From positions 558,001-622,000 of the forward strand of contig JBCAQO010000002.1 in NCBI GenBank assembly GCA_039111635.1: 64,000 bases of DNA, given 5' to 3'. The stretch's first letter is position 1; each line of letters opens with the position of its first letter. The DNA is from Heterobasidion occidentale (Eukaryota > Basidiomycota > Agaricomycetes > Russulales > Bondarzewiaceae). The notes under the pieces are model-generated. The model saw nothing but the letters and a program-made list of their open reading frames with translations, did no database searches and was not told the origin of the DNA. The position numbers and the translations under genes are program-made. This document shows positions 11,991-24,863 of the stretch, piece by piece.

Positions 11991-13242
11991 TGTTAGAGAG
12001 CAGACGGAGCAGTTACAGGATACAGCGACGAGGTGTCGATGGGCTTCAGCCACGCCTCGCCATTGCCCCCGCCCCAGTTTCGAGCGGAGCTGCAACCTTT
12101 CGTATATAGCCTTCAAGCGCCTCAAACTTTCGTCGTGCGCGTCGACTTGCCCTCTGCAAAATAATTTCCTTCCATCTGTTGGTGTTTCGCTCAGCTAACA
12201 ACTTTCGTGAAATTAGTGAGTATGCTTCGTATCCGCTCCATGTACCAAGTCAAGGTCTCCATTACCCCTCGGGGCGTATCTATCTTGGAGGCCTGTTACG
12301 GTCGTGGAAGATTATCGTGGCCCGAGTCCGGCCTCCCAATGCGCGCCGTTATGGTGTCGCGTGGATCCGAGGACGCTTGGGCTGCTTCGTCTCTGTAGAG
12401 TTGAGGTCAGTGTGCATGCTATTGTGTGTTTGTTACTGGGCTCGTAGTTCGGGGACAGACATCCTTTGTTTTCGTTCATATCGTCATCATTTAATTTGAT
12501 TCTTGTGATTTTCGGCCCGTTCGCTGTGTATTAAAACTCCTCGAGAGCCGTTTGAGTCTGTGAGTTCTTGTGTTCGACGTTCTGAAATTTCCGTGGACAG
12601 TGTTCGGCCAGTTGTGGGCTGCTGGTCCGGCCTGAATGAACAGGACCGTCCCTATCCTCGACTCCAAATCTCTCGGCGATTTCGGCAAGTCTGACGTGTA
12701 GTGTCATCTCCAACAATCCGCTCAATTCGCTTCCAGCGTTGCCTACGGTAGTATCCTCAAGAAATTCGAAGGCTGTACGGACTGGCGTGCACATGCCTGA
12801 ACTCTCATCAGTGCTTCCGAGCGTGATTCCGCATTTTCTTCCTTGAAGCCTCATATTCAAATCACCTTCCAATTGTCGGTGCTCTCACAGATGCTCGCCC
12901 ATTCTGACTCGACGACTATGGTACGCAAGCCCGAAGTACTTCGGCCGGCCAGGTCGGGCCGAGCCATTCTGCAAGCCTCGAGCAACAGCATGCAACCCCG
13001 TCTCACGCTCTTCTTCTTCATCCCACACAGTATCGTCGACATCATTCCGAGCCATGAAATAAGAAAAATAAAATTAACTGCAGTATTAGGAAGGGCCAAC
13101 AAGTATGGAGATCGATAACCATCGATGAGCGTGAGAGGGCTACAAAACACGAAAAAAGCAAGCGTTAAGGTAAGGTCCCATCTCCCATGTTCGTGTGGAC
13201 CCCTTTGTCGCCTCCCTGCGTCCTCCACCTTTTACCACCTCC
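11991..13242. other. Intergenic upstream of intersectin, no gene seen
   Basis: This 1.25 kb separates the intersectin start from the stop of the first zinc-finger gene. Open frames here are short, have no recognisable domain and no matching splice pattern. Bases 13100-13180 contain an atcgatgag box and an A-rich run that also occur downstream of the second zinc-finger gene (near 17110-17165). They therefore probably belong to the duplicated 3' flank. Confidence 0.45.
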
Positions 13243-14466
13243 TCAGGGATCACGGCGAACAGCGCGACACGAATTCGACAGATGCCGCGATAGGGCATCC
13301 CGGCGGCTCACCTTCTTGTGGCAGTACATGCATTGGGGCGGCGTTTTATACTCTGCGTGTCCTGGCGTCGTCCTCTTGTGTCGCGAGAAACTGCTTTGCC
13401 CTCTGTATGAGGCGTTGTGCAGCTCGCAGTGGAACAGCCTGGTTTTGGACGTCTTCCCTTCGGCCTGGACCGTCTTTGCCCTCTTCCCATGTCTCTCGAT
13501 CGGCGCAGTCAGTGTACCAGCCTTTGATGGTACCGGCAGACGACTAGGCCCTGCTGCAGGCCACTGTATGACTTCTTCAGTCTGTGGAATGCCGAAGCTA
13601 TGCTCTTCGTCATGCCGCGTGTTGAATTTAATGGTGGTGTGGCGCATGGCCTTGGCGTCTGCTGGGACACGGGGTGCGACAAGCGGACCCTGTTCGGCTT
13701 CGGCTTCGGGATCCATACTTCGTGCGCTCTCGGAAGTTATTCCGTTCGCATCACTGGACCGAAAGTCCAAGTCAAGCTCGGGATCAAGCTGCGGAGTCAT
13801 GTCAACTGGAGAGACAACATCGAAACCATAGGATGAAGCTCACGATGTCGCCCAGCGGGGGCAGTTCATACGACCCAGATGCCACTGCTTGCACCTCTTC
13901 AAGGTCTTGCGGACTCAGGCGACACAAAAGATCTTCTGCGGGGTTAGTTCAAGGCAGGAAGATCAGATGGTGGCTTGGATGAAGAGGTATCACACCACTC
14001 ACCGAAAGAAGTCTGGGCCAACCGGGAGCTGCTTTGCCCTTCGTCCTCGCGACTGACGGGGCCATCGAGATTGAATACCGGAAGCTTCTTGGGTGTCGGT
14101 AGTGGTGGCGGGAGAGAGAGTTCTTGCTGCAAGTCCCATCTGCGTTCTCCATGCATGCCACAGTGGTCCAGGTCATGTCGCCGTGGTGACTGGTGGGTGC
14201 TCTGGCATCAAAGAGTCAGCGACGAGGCCTCACAATGTTTACCGACCCGCTGGTGCCGATCATGAATAGCTAGACTATATCGGACTTACCCCTGGGCCCG
14301 AAGCAGCGTTCCATGGACGGAATGGTTGGCGAGACGCCTCCGTCAACCATGTGGCCGGATCTGACGCGAAGATATCCAGCAATGGGAACGCGCTATCCAT
14401 CGAGCTTGGTCCTGAGTAGACAGGTGCGCCTTCGTTCTCGTAGTGGTAATGGATTGATCGCGTCAT
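13243..14466 (-). CDS. Zinc-finger protein with CHHH + CCHC finger pair, paralogue 1
   Basis: This is a putative nuclear protein of unknown role, about 310 residues in four exons. Exon 1 (from 14466) encodes MTRSIHYHYENEG... Exon 2 is Pro-rich (SLPPPLPTPKKLPVF). Exon 3 includes EDLLCRLSPQDLEEV. The last exon (from about 13785) ends in two adjacent fingers. The first is C-x2-H-x12-H-x6-H (FHCELHN...QSSFSRHKRTTPGH). The second is C-x2-C-x12-H-x4-C (CMYCHKKVSRRDALSRHLSNSC, given here as a spacing pattern). The paralogue at 17230-18437 keeps the same spacing and the QSSFSRH core, so the residues are under constraint. The third intron is taken as GTGAGC...CTCCGCAG because that keeps the frame. DNA or RNA binding is inferred from the fingers only. 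The partner gene lies 2.8 kb away in the same orientation. Confidence 0.72.
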
Positions 14467-17229
14467 TGGATGCAGGTGGTACGTGGTAGTGATTGGCGGT
14501 GGTAGTGGTTGGCGGTAGTGAGGTGACGGTGGTTCGTCGATCGTGGCAGTTGCGGGGGTTGTTCATTCAAAGAGCCCCGAGTCCGTATTTAACTGGGGTT
14601 ATGCCACCCCGGCGTTAGCCGATGTTTCCCTTGTGCATCACTGCTTTGTGGCTAGGGGGTGACTAGCCACTTGTTTTCCGCCTCAGGCCCGATGCTTCCG
14701 ACGCCATGACGGAAGCTGTCCTCGGCTTCGACGGGCCTGCTTGCTTTCTCTCGAATGTTGCGGCACCGGAGATGAACTCGGGGAGGAGTGGCTTTCAAGG
14801 GTCCTGGCCGGTTCCGGATGCCCTCTTCTCGACGCACTCCGCCATGTGGCATCGGTGGCAATGGTCACTGAGTTGATGCCGCCTGAAGTCGGGACCCTAG
14901 GGGACCGACGGCGGAGGTGTGCCTTTCTCCGCACTCACTTCTACTGGAGAACTTCTCTGCGTTTGCCGCTTGTACGTACATACGTCATTCTTCTTCATTT
15001 TGCTTGCTTTCTCCGTTGGTTGAGGCAACAGCTGCTTCTTGTCTCGCTTTTCCACAGGAAAGCGCCCCAAAAATAATGACGAGCTGAGTTCCACAGTGTT
15101 CCTTCGTTTCAATTGAACTGCTGAAGATATCTCTCTATCTTGTATTTTCTTCTGCCCCTTCTACGGCATCCCATATCGCAAGCAGAACGCTCTCAATGGC
15201 AATCATGAGTTTTATAAAGAGGAAACAATCTTCGAGGCCCTCGACAATGACCCGAACTCCCTTCGATATTCTACCAGACCATTTCGACTGTTAGCTTCTC
15301 CATTCAATCATATGCGCATTGTACTGTGTACGCTTTCGTCGGCCGGAGTACCTTGTTCAATTTTAGAAGACACAGAGTGTCAAACAGAGTTTTGTAAAGG
15401 CGTCGATAGAGAAGTCTATCCATGACCATAGGAGGCTTGTGAGATGACACCATCGTTGTTCAGGATAGTATCAAGGATACACAGCACCGTCGCATAGAAA
15501 GTCGCCGACACCCCTTCGGTTGCCGAGCTCTGAGTGGAGGACTCACTCTCCACAGTCAGATTGGGACAAAATCCAGAAGAGATATCATGATCGTGGCGAT
15601 AGCCCTGTTCCCGAAGCAAACTAGGCTTGAACAAATTCAGCGTCAACACATCTCAGCAGCTCGCTTGCTCTCACATGATCTGGGCGACTCTTGAGTGCGC
15701 CTGATCAAGTTCGACCAAAAACCTGTCCCCCAACGGCAACCTTCGCACATTCGGAAGCCTCAAATCGTCTGGGGCGATCGAAGAGATACGAAAATGGCTC
15801 TTGAGACAATCAGAGACTTCGGCGTTTCGCAGAGCCTGCACGCCAAATACCTATGAGCAGGATGAATGTTTCTGGTCGTGTGAAGATAACTTAAAAGGCC
15901 TTGAGCAGAAGGTTGCTGATTGTTGTGTATGTTGAAAATTACGTCCTCGGCATGAGTGTAGATCGACCATAAATGCCGATTAGGAAAAAGGATCGATGTG
16001 CAATGGGACTGCAACTGTAAGCTATTTGGGATCGATTTAAATCGTCCGTTGAAGCTAGCATCTGCTGTCCATCGTCAACAATAGACATCAGACTTCGTGT
16101 CAGAACAACCAACGTACTATTAATATGCTGATGTTATTATCTCTGGCGAATGGACATGTTCGAACCCTATTGGGTGAGATTCTACCTCTCCAATTGAGCG
16201 AGCTGGCAGCGTCTGTTGTTTTCTGCTTAAAAATTGTGGGACATTAATGAGCAGGGGTTCAAAGAGCTCACTCTGGTGTCGAACAAGCATCGATGTCTTC
16301 AGCAGTTCCAGCAAAGACAATTGAGAAGAAATTTATAAGCAACGTTCGATGCTGTTGCTCGGTCTTGGAGCACGTCGAGGACTTTGCCAAAATATCTGCG
16401 GAGCCATTATCGTCGCGTGCGCCATTCAAAGTAACACCTACATGTCTAGGTAGAAAGTTCAGTGTCTGTGAAAGCGTCATCGGCCGCAGTCGGCAGTACG
16501 CTGTCCTTAGGTGAATCAGCGGCACAACAATTAGAAAGACTGCTGCACGAAAGCTAAGGCGCAGATCAAAAGCAGCTCTCCAACGCATTAATATCGGTTC
16601 ATTCTTATTTTGTCTTTCACTGGCAGTCAGTACTGTCAGTCCTAGTATAAATTCGACTGGACTTTGGGATCATGTCTACGAGGTACTCGGACAGTTGACG
16701 CGAGAATCTCCAACATGCTAAAGAGGTCTCAGTTCGTCATTCATACCATTGCTATCGTGTTGACAAGCAAAGAAAGAGAGTCAGTGCGCGCACGATAATA
16801 TGGATGTCATGAGCACACACCTCGAAGGTTGATTCTGAATATCTCGATTCTCGAGACGGTCACGAAGCCATCGGGGTTCTCGGAGTTACCATACTCGTCA
16901 ATGACACTTCAATGACTCGTCGATGGCGCCTGCATTTTCTCCATTTTCCGTTCATTCATCACTCACTTGACCTCTCTTGACCTTTGTCGAGCTCTAATTC
17001 TCTTTGACATCCATCTTCATTGAAGCATTTCGACTGTAACGGGAGAATATATTACTCATAAATTATGGGTACCTCAGAAACGGTGTGTAGAAAGCCGTAG
17101 AAAGCACGCGGATCGATGCTCATCGATGAGTCGGAGAAACGATAACAAGAAAAAGAAAAAAGTGAGCAAGTCCGTCTGATCGTCTATGACCTCCGCCTCC
17201 CCATGCCTCCTCTCTCCACTAACGCCCCC
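14467..17229. other. Intergenic block between the duplicated zinc-finger genes
   Basis: The first 100 bases upstream of paralogue 1 are a GGT/GT-rich tract (14460-14560) that also precedes paralogue 2 (18440-18600). Bases 14690-14970 (gttgcggcaccggagat and flanks) resemble 18770-18860, so the duplication includes the upstream flank. From about 15100 to 17100 I see no convincing gene; the open frames are short and lack domains. Bases 17100-17165 (atcgatgag box, A-rich run) mirror the 3' flank of paralogue 1. Confidence 0.5.
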
Positions 17230-18437
17230 TCATCCGACGAGACCACGACGCCGACTAGGACACGTATCCGACAGATGCCTCTTCATCGCATCGCCGCGGC
17301 TCACCGTCGTATCGCACCATTCACATTTTACCTTGCCCTGGTATTGGGGGTGTCCCTTCGTTGTCCTTCTGTGTCGGGAAAAGCTACTCTGGTCCGCGAA
17401 GAGTTTGTTGTGCACTTCGCAGAAGAACCGACGTTTTTTCATCTGCGACGACTCCTTGTCCTTGTTGTTCGCACCATCGCCTGCATCGTTGCCAGCATCT
17501 CTGCTCCCATCGCTCTGGGTCCGAGCCTCTTCCACATGCGCCTCGCCGTCGCCTTCACTACTCTCATGGGCTTCGCCGTCACCCTCTCTGGTGGCCTTGC
17601 TTGGCTCCTCATCTTCCTCTCCAGCTTCCTCCTTTACTGGCAAGATGAATATACCGGCCTCTTCTACTAGCAGTGGGCTAGGTCTTGCAGAGGTTGACGG
17701 TATACCTTCGACCGGTGGTACCTCGGCGAGGAGAGAATCCTCACCGTGGTGTTCGTTGAATTTTACTGTTGACTCCTGTGAGGCCTTGACTTCAGCAGGC
17801 AAGGCGGGTCCGGATTGAGACCCTTGGGCGGTGCCCGTCTGGGCACCACCATTCGCGGTCTCGTGGGCCGCAGCTTTGATCCTTTTCCGTGAGCGGGTGC
17901 CCTGCGAGAAAGAATCTTCTGGCAATGCCTTTCTCTTTCGAGATTTGCCATTCTGTGTAGGCGACATTTGTTGAGGAACCTGTATCAGCACTTGGAACGA
18001 AAAGAACTGACTGTACGGCTCGTGTGCCCTTCGCCACGGGCGTGCCCCAGACTTGGCGTGCGATCGATGGAAAGCGCGCGCGCGCTGGACGACGGGCTGT
18101 CGAGCACGCTGAAGGCGCGTTCGCTGCTTGTGTCTGCGCATGTGTCGTCGTCGTCCCAGTCACCGAACGCCATCAAAGCCGCGTCGCGGGCAGCCTGAGT
18201 CCAAAATACGATCAGCAGCAGTTCAATGCCATGGGTGCCACCACGCGAGATCCACGACACGGCTGCCACACTCACCCAGACTATCTCGAACACCTTGTAC
18301 TCTGGTTCCCAAGGCGCGTAGAGGTCTCGAGAGAAGTCAAGACCTCCCAAGTAAAGATCTGGCGTTGGGAACATGCTGCATTCCGATCGCGGCACGATCC
18401 AATTTTGCGAGGCGTAGGTGGCAGCACCAGGGTCCAT
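17230..18437 (-). CDS. Zinc-finger protein with CHHH + CCHC finger pair, paralogue 2
   Basis: This is the second member of the tandem pair. Exon 1 starts at 18437 (MDPGAATYASQNW...) and ends at the donor near 18293. Exon 2 (about 18200-17990) is acidic and Ser-rich (FGDWDDDDTCADTSSE). The last exon (about 17968-17230) encodes two basic clusters (KSRKRKALPED and TRSRKRIKAA) that look like a bipartite nuclear localisation signal. It continues with a long acidic linker rich in Glu/Gly/Asp, then the two fingers: C-x2-H-x12-H-x6-H (FFCEVHN...QSSFSRHRRTTKGH) and C-x2-C-x12-H-x4-C (CEWC...MKRHLSDTC). The gene is about 100 residues longer than paralogue 1, mainly in the acidic linker. The NLS and acidic region suggest a transcription regulator (inference). 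No function is known to me for this finger pair. Confidence 0.75.
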
Positions 18438-19424
18438 GATTTCGGGTGGTAGTTGGCGGTGGTAAGGTGGTCTGCGGGTGTAAGTTGGGCGATAGTCGGT
18501 GGGTGGCAGTTGGTAGTAGTCGTTGGAGATTGGTTGGTAGGTGGTAGGTGGCGGAGGTAGTCCGTAGAGATTAGTTGGTAGGTGTCGGTTGGTGGGGAGT
18601 AATTAATGGAGGGGATAATAATGAGGGCACGTTCTGTTGACAAAGCCTCGTATTTAACTGTGCGTTCATGTTCCTTACTCGGGGTCAGCCGAACCTTGTT
18701 TTGTGTGTTACGTTGTCCCACAGGTCACAAAGCTCTTTGTCCAGATGTCATGTCGAGGCGGTGATGCTTGTGCAAGCTTTGTCTCGGCACGGAGCGAGCT
18801 TCGCTTGCTCCTCCAAGTTGCGGCACCGGAGATCAACACGGCGGTGGCACATCTAAATGCTTATTGTTATCTGTGTACGTATGCTTGTCCGTGTGGCATG
18901 AGCGCGTCAATGGCACTTGCCGCCCTACAGATAGATAAATCCCGTCCTTCCTGACGTCGTTCTTGTGCCCTTCGTTTTGTTCCGGTTGCGTTTTTGTTAT
19001 GGTGGAACGTCCGCACCGAATATATGCACCGAAATTGTCACTAATGTTGTCATTCTTATAGGAAAGGACCAGCGGCGGCGTAGGCAGAACAGTCAATGCG
19101 CCTTTCATCTCGGATTTTGACGATGCAGAGACATCTGCGTAGGCCTAACTACCTGTGTACGGTTCAGATGCGAATCTCAGTTCACCTCACCCCCATAAGT
19201 CACCATGGTGCTCGTCTCGTTGGCGGGTAGAGTCAGTCAAGGCAACAGGAGAGCTGTCGGTCTAGGACGCCAATATGAGGAGGTCAAGATCCAGTCTCTC
19301 TCTCGCTTCTTTGATTTTTTTCATCAAGTACAGGGTCCTATGTATACAGTACAGGCTGAACTGATATTGCATCTGGCAAGAAAAATGATAGATACAATAC
19401 TAGGAAACAAGGACGACAGAACAA
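18438..19424. other. Intergenic: GT-rich leader and duplicated upstream flank
   Basis: Bases 18440-18600 are a run of tggtagt/ggtggt-like words directly upstream of the zinc-finger start, matching the tract at 14460-14560. Bases 18770-18860 resemble 14740-14800. From 18960 to 19424 there is no open frame with a recognisable domain. This part includes the 3' flank of the minus-strand MYND gene. Confidence 0.45.
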
Positions 19425-22400
19425 CTACGGAGCGAAGGGGGACCGTGACATTGTCGTCGATAACGACCGGCTCAAGCACTCGGTTTGCATATTTTTGTGG
19501 CTCTTCCAGTCTTTCTTCTGACACTCCTCGGAACAGTACCGTACTTTCTTGCATATCTTGCACGTCTTGATCTTCGGCTTACCCTTCCCCCTGCATGAGT
19601 AGCACTTGTGAGCTGACGGGTCTCTACCAATCGTTTCGAGATACGAAACGGCAAAAAGAGGGGACAGCGCGACCCTGGTCACATATGGCGCTAGCTCGCT
19701 CCAGAGAGCGACTTTAGCCATGCCCTCCACGTCCTTCCCCCTGCCGCAACTACATAGTGGATCTGCCTCCATAATTTCCGCGAGCGGGATCTTGTTCTGT
19801 GACTTGTACTCGCAGTTGGCTCCATGCGTCCACGAGGACCGGCAGCGCTCGACGAACGCCGGTAGCAATTGCTTCCAAGCTTTCATCTCACTGCCATACA
19901 CCGTGACATTCATCATATTCCCTCTCTGCACAAGGGCGCTAAAGGAGTTCCAGATCCTTAACATGAGTTCTTCGGTGAGGGGGAGCACATATGCGTCGCA
20001 GACCATGGTGTGAGAGTGGAGATCATATCGTAGATCGCTAACAAAGAAGACGGTGTCGCAGTTGTTGGTTGCAACATCCTCAAGGCAAAGACTCTTTGTG
20101 AAGCTCCCCTGAATGCCTGAAGATCTGACAAATATGCTATGCAATGTGTCCTTGACTAACACCAAGGTATCCGTATGATCGTGTTTCTTCCTCATGGAGC
20201 GCTCACGGGCAGACAGCATCGATAGATGTGAGGGATTAAGCACCGATCGATTTGTGGTGCCTCGATATCAAGGATTGGAGACGAGCCAAATTTAGGCGAT
20301 GAATACTCCAAGGGTTCAGAAGACCGCCTGTCTTGTTTACTGCAAAGGGATTGAGCTTCACTCCATCATTTTTGAAAGGCCCTGACACAGGAACGACAAC
20401 CTATGAATCATCGCGTTAGCAGTTTCGACAATAGCTTGTCAGCTAAATAGCGCTCACTTCAATATACAATGACTTGCGGGCAAGGCGGAGCTTATTGCGG
20501 CTCCCAACAATGGGGAAAGGATATATGACATCTTCAATATGGCCGTCGATAGTGACTCTCATGATGCATGAAGATACCTGCATGACCTGAGGTGTGGACT
20601 GAGACCTGAACAAACGCTTGACTTCTTCGTTTTCGATGGGGATTCTGGCGGTCAAAGAAGTGACGAACTCGCACTCTTCGTCCAACTCCACCAACACAGC
20701 GCCCGGCTGGCCTATTCGAAGCGAACGATCCGTAGCCGATAGTGCAGGACTGGGAGGGGAGACCATAGGCTTTCTGTAGGGTAATGGCGGTTCAGGTAAT
20801 ACATGACCAGGGACGTATTCATTAATTTGGCGCTGAATAGGCATAGACTCATGCCCAGCTTTGGTATCAAGGATACCGTGGCGGGTGTGCTTCGGACAGA
20901 CAAGCACACGTTGAGATTGTCGGGAGGTTCAATCAATGTCAAGAGCTGCGCGGGCATTGCGAAGGACACTATAAGTGAAGATGTGCCCTTCCAACCGGCC
21001 GCATCTTCGTTGAGTATTACCCGCAGTTGAGTTGATGTGCCCATTGGAACAACGGCTCCGAATGCCACATGTATTGATGTGAATGTGTTATGAGACCAAT
21101 TGCCACGCACGTCGCACTGCAGCAAAGGGTGCCGGCTTTATTCAAGGTGTCCTCTAGAGCTGCCAGGTTGTCCCGGGGGACAGCGAAGATGATCCGAACT
21201 ACGGGAGGAACGTTATCCCAGCGTACAAATCTCCCGATCCTGGGAAGCTCCGTGTTGTAAAAGGGCACTTTATATACGCCATGGCGGTACAACTGCGCGC
21301 AAAGGTCATTGTAGTTGACCGTATCCATCGGAGAGTCTGATCCGCGTCCTCGAGGTTTAAAAACCTGTCCATCACATCCATCCACTGCTCCGCGGAAATA
21401 CCAAGCCTCTCCCTAACGAGTTTAAGGAATAGCACAAAGCTCTCTCGCATGTAATGGATGAGATTCGAGCTGGAAACGGCTTTCAGCAAGTTTTGCTGAT
21501 TAAGCCTTAAGAAGTGCATAGAATCCTCCTGTTCGAAAAGCTTGTGGTATATATCGTACAAGAGAGTTCCCAATTGGTGCGAGTCAAAGGCTGGGGGTCT
21601 AAACGCAGCTCTGTCAGGGATAGTGAGGGCGTTGCTAGAAGTAGGAGACTTCCAAGTCGTTACTTGGTGAAATTGGTTGGCGTCCTTTCCTTTGGCAATC
21701 ACCGTGTACATCGTCAACTCGTGAGTGTTTGATCGAGTAGTGTAGCCAGAAAGATAGTCAACAGGGCATAAGCCCAGGAGGAGAGCCACAGTCGTGATGT
21801 CCGCATAAAGATGCTCCGAGAACTCCTTCGTCGCATCCTGACCACGAAATAGGAGGGACTCTGTATAAAGGACACTCGAGAGTGAGGAGGTTGATAGAAG
21901 GGGAAGTGCAGCGATCAAAACATTCAGAAGGCCAATATGGTCATGCAGATTGGACGTCTCGATAACATTAAATGTTGCCGGGGCACCATCAGGCTGAGAT
22001 ACGTATTCATCCAGGCTGAGTTGGATTGTCTGTGTCTTCCATTGTGAAACGGGATAGACAAATTGAGCGTCCTCGTTGTGGCAAAGGATCTGAAGGCTCG
22101 GCAGATGACAGTAGCTTCGCCTACAATGAAACGAATGATGGGAGCACTAGATGTAGTAGAGGAGATCGCAGTCTTGTAAGCTGAGCACCAATCGCTGAAC
22201 TCAGCTTGGGCAGCCTTTGCAAGATCTGCAACAGAAAGTGGACGCTTCGCATTGCCGAAGAGAGCTGCAAGGTGGAATGGGGTAAGTGGGTCTGTTCCAT
22301 AATGGACATTGCAGCCCTCTCCTTGTAAAGAGTAAGCAAACGTCGCGTTCAGAATATTAGCGGCGGCGACCAGCTTTCGATCAGAGAAGGTGACGCCGGT

Positions 22401-23141
22401 AGTCCAGTAATTCTTGAATTGTTCTGAAGATATCTGAGCTGCTTGAATCACAAGGGGGCCCGACGAACGTGCAGATGTCAAGACGGAGCCATACATATTC
22501 GTTGATGACTTCGACTGCTTATTGAATGCGTCACGAATGGCTTGTATCCTTTGAGGTGGTAAATTCTGCATGTCGACATAGAGAGACCAATGACGCCGAA
22601 GCTCGTGGAGCGTGTACTCTGTGCACATTTTGATGGTGGACCCATAGGAGGAAGCATTCCAACTGTGGAGAGTGTCGGAATGATTGATCAATTTTTGGCA
22701 GTGATCGATGAATGCCGAATGCGAAAGTTTGTCCAGGTACAAATGAAAGAACACATTCCAGACAGTTTTCATAGGCTGCTGATCGGTGACCATCGTGAGC
22801 AAGATGACATTGCGTGCTATGAAGGGTCAGCACTTGCATGGTCTGTATGATAAGATCATACGTACCCAATATTGCGGGATCAATGTCGCAGCAAGTAAAG
22901 TCAAGCGACCGGCCTGAAGGTTTCTGTCAGTAGATAGCTTTGAAAAAAGATAATCACACGACTTGCCATTCTCCAAACGCTCACAAAAAATGGTGTATAG
23001 AACATTTCTAGGATCTCCACATCCAAGTAGCAGGATTTTCGCAGGTTCTTCAAGAGGCAGATCCCTCGTCAAGCAGACTGCAGGAGTGTTCCCGATAGGG
23101 TAGAAAAAAAAATTTCCAGGCCAGCACAGCGGGTGCGCCAT
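19425..23141 (-). CDS. DUF4470 + MYND zinc-finger protein
   Basis: This is a large multi-exon gene of a family that is strongly expanded in mushrooms. The start at 23141 (MAHPLCWPGNFFFYPIG...) leads into the DUF4470 region, with the hallmark string PLEEPAKILLLGCGDPRNV. Long central exons (22800-20450) carry no known domain. The last exon (20243-19425) ends in a clear MYND finger: CYSC, CKIC, YCSEEC and a final KSHKNMQTEC, i.e. C-x2-C ... C-x2-C ... C-x3-C ... H ... C. MYND fingers bind proline-rich partners in other proteins; the role of DUF4470 is unknown. I chose the start because it sits directly before the conserved DUF4470 string and no in-frame ATG lies closer. Exon joins in the middle are not resolved base by base. 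Alternative: two adjacent genes, unlikely because this domain pairing is standard for the family. Confidence 0.82.
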
Positions 23142-23911
23142 GACTGAGATGTAGTGTAGTGAACGGCGAGGAGGGAAACAAGAGCTGGCCTCGAGGACAC
23201 GGAGCGCCCAATCTATAGCAATTATCTATCTTGGGAGTCTCGTTACATAAAGGAATGCCTGCGCATGCAGACCCGAACAGAAGATCTTTTAGATTCCTCT
23301 GCGTTAGGAAAGGCCTGATCATGTCAAGATAAAACGAAGAGCAAGACAAAAAGACGCATATCAGTTCTCTTCAATCCTCTTGAGGACACAAAGATCAGCT
23401 CTGAAGAAACGTGATGCCTAGGAAATATGCTTTCGAATGTGTCCCAGAGGGCCCCCTGAAGAAGTGCTAGCTTCATTGACGATAGTAGTGAGAAGATGCT
23501 GCACGAGCATAAAATTGCGATTTAGAGACAATCTGACGAAGCAAGACGAAGCAAACATAGAACACACGCGGAATATAAATACTTGACCCAAAAAAAAAAA
23601 ACATAGAACACAAAATTAAAATTCAATATTGCTCGTTACGCGTTACGCGTTACCGCTGCCGCCGCTTGTCAGGCATGAATCAACGGAGATTCTAGTAACT
23701 CGTGAATAGAACTCTTAAAGACAAAGAGGCCCATTTATGATCAACTTTCTTAAACTGTACCTATGTAAGTAAAGACAGACAGGATTCGTATGTTTATTGG
23801 AGAGAGAAACTTGTGTGTTGTCATGGAAGAGAGAGTGAATCTATGAAAACGTCGAGCACCCGTGCCCACTGGTATATCAGACCCATTCCCCATCTCGCCT
23901 TCGCCGAACCG
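23142..23911. other. Intergenic, promoter side of the MYND gene
   Basis: No gene is supported here. Features seen are an A-run at 23590-23600, a short direct repeat cgttacgcgttacgcgttac at about 23637-23656, and CT/GA-rich stretches. The minus-strand gene at 23912-24863 ends at the right edge. Confidence 0.5.
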
Positions 23912-24863
23912 TCATGCGAAGGCAAACGGTAAGCAAGGGTCACATTCGCTGCACACGTCGCAGCAACCATCGTTATTCGTGTAGTTCTGTTTTCCTGATT
24001 GTTGCCCCACGTTGCGCGATTGTGTCATGCCTTGTCCGTTGTTACCTCGCTCACGCATGGGTTCGGCCTCTCGGCGGTTCGGGAGGTGGCGAGGTGGCTT
24101 TGACAATCGGACACGTCTCTGCTTCAGGTGAACCAGAATTACGCCAACAAGGGCTAAGAACAACGACTGTCAGAGAGGACACGATTCACAGGAGGCGAAT
24201 GCACTGACAAAGTAGGGTGATGGACCCGCTGAATATTACCGCCACCATCGTAGTGATAAAGCTAGAAGAAGCACAATCGGTAAGATCAGACACGGTCAGC
24301 ACCACGCAAGTCAGCCTGAAGATGAGGACTGTGGGAACTACAATGACTCTATTAGGGCTAAGTTCTTGAGCTGTGAGATCAAACAGCCTACCCAATGCAA
24401 GCAACGCGAGAATCCCGAACATGATCTGATCGGCAACATAGCTTTTGGAGATGGTTCTACGCCATTGCAAAATCCCATTCGTGTTAGCTCCTTGCCTTGC
24501 GAATCACCAACATGAACATGCTTACATCGCAAGCAGAAGACCGAAATTGACTACGCATACAGCAATTGAAGTGACTAGGCTCACAGCTATATCACGCCCA
24601 GTCGCATCAAGCCACAGCAATGGAAGAAAGGAGGACGAAGTACTGACATATCTTCTGCTCTATCTTCTGCTCGCATGCTGCTGCATAGACAGCGATGACG
24701 AATGTGATCATATTCGCGACAGATATTGAAACTGCGATAGTTGGCTCAAGTTAGCGAGTGAGCACGGAGAAAATACAAGGGTACGCTCACAGGTCCCGCT
24801 TCGCTTGCCCGCCATGTAAGAGACTGGCATGTCGTCAGTCTTTTGCGAAGGGTAATAGGCCAT
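23912..24863 (-). CDS. Putative multi-pass membrane protein (unrecognised)
   Basis: I do not recognise this gene. A small multi-exon model starts at 24863 (MAYYPSQKTDDMPVSYMAG). It runs through hydrophobic exons: DIAVSLVTSIAVCVVNFGLL at about 24590-24530, SYVADQIMFGILALLAL at about 24455-24395, and VVPTVLIFRLTCVVLTV plus TTMVAVIFSGSITLLC at about 24340-24200. It ends with VGVILVHLKQ and a polar, Cys-rich tail (CCDVCSECDPC) with a stop at 23912. Four or five membrane segments can be counted. Several exon joins near 24640-24780 did not resolve into one frame by eye, so the first part of the model is weak. A tetraspan-type surface protein is possible, but no signature proves it. Confidence 0.5.

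Noticed and set aside
12179..12499. Possible small gene upstream of the intersectin
   Set aside because: It is one short frame without domain, splice sites or homologous partner in the window.
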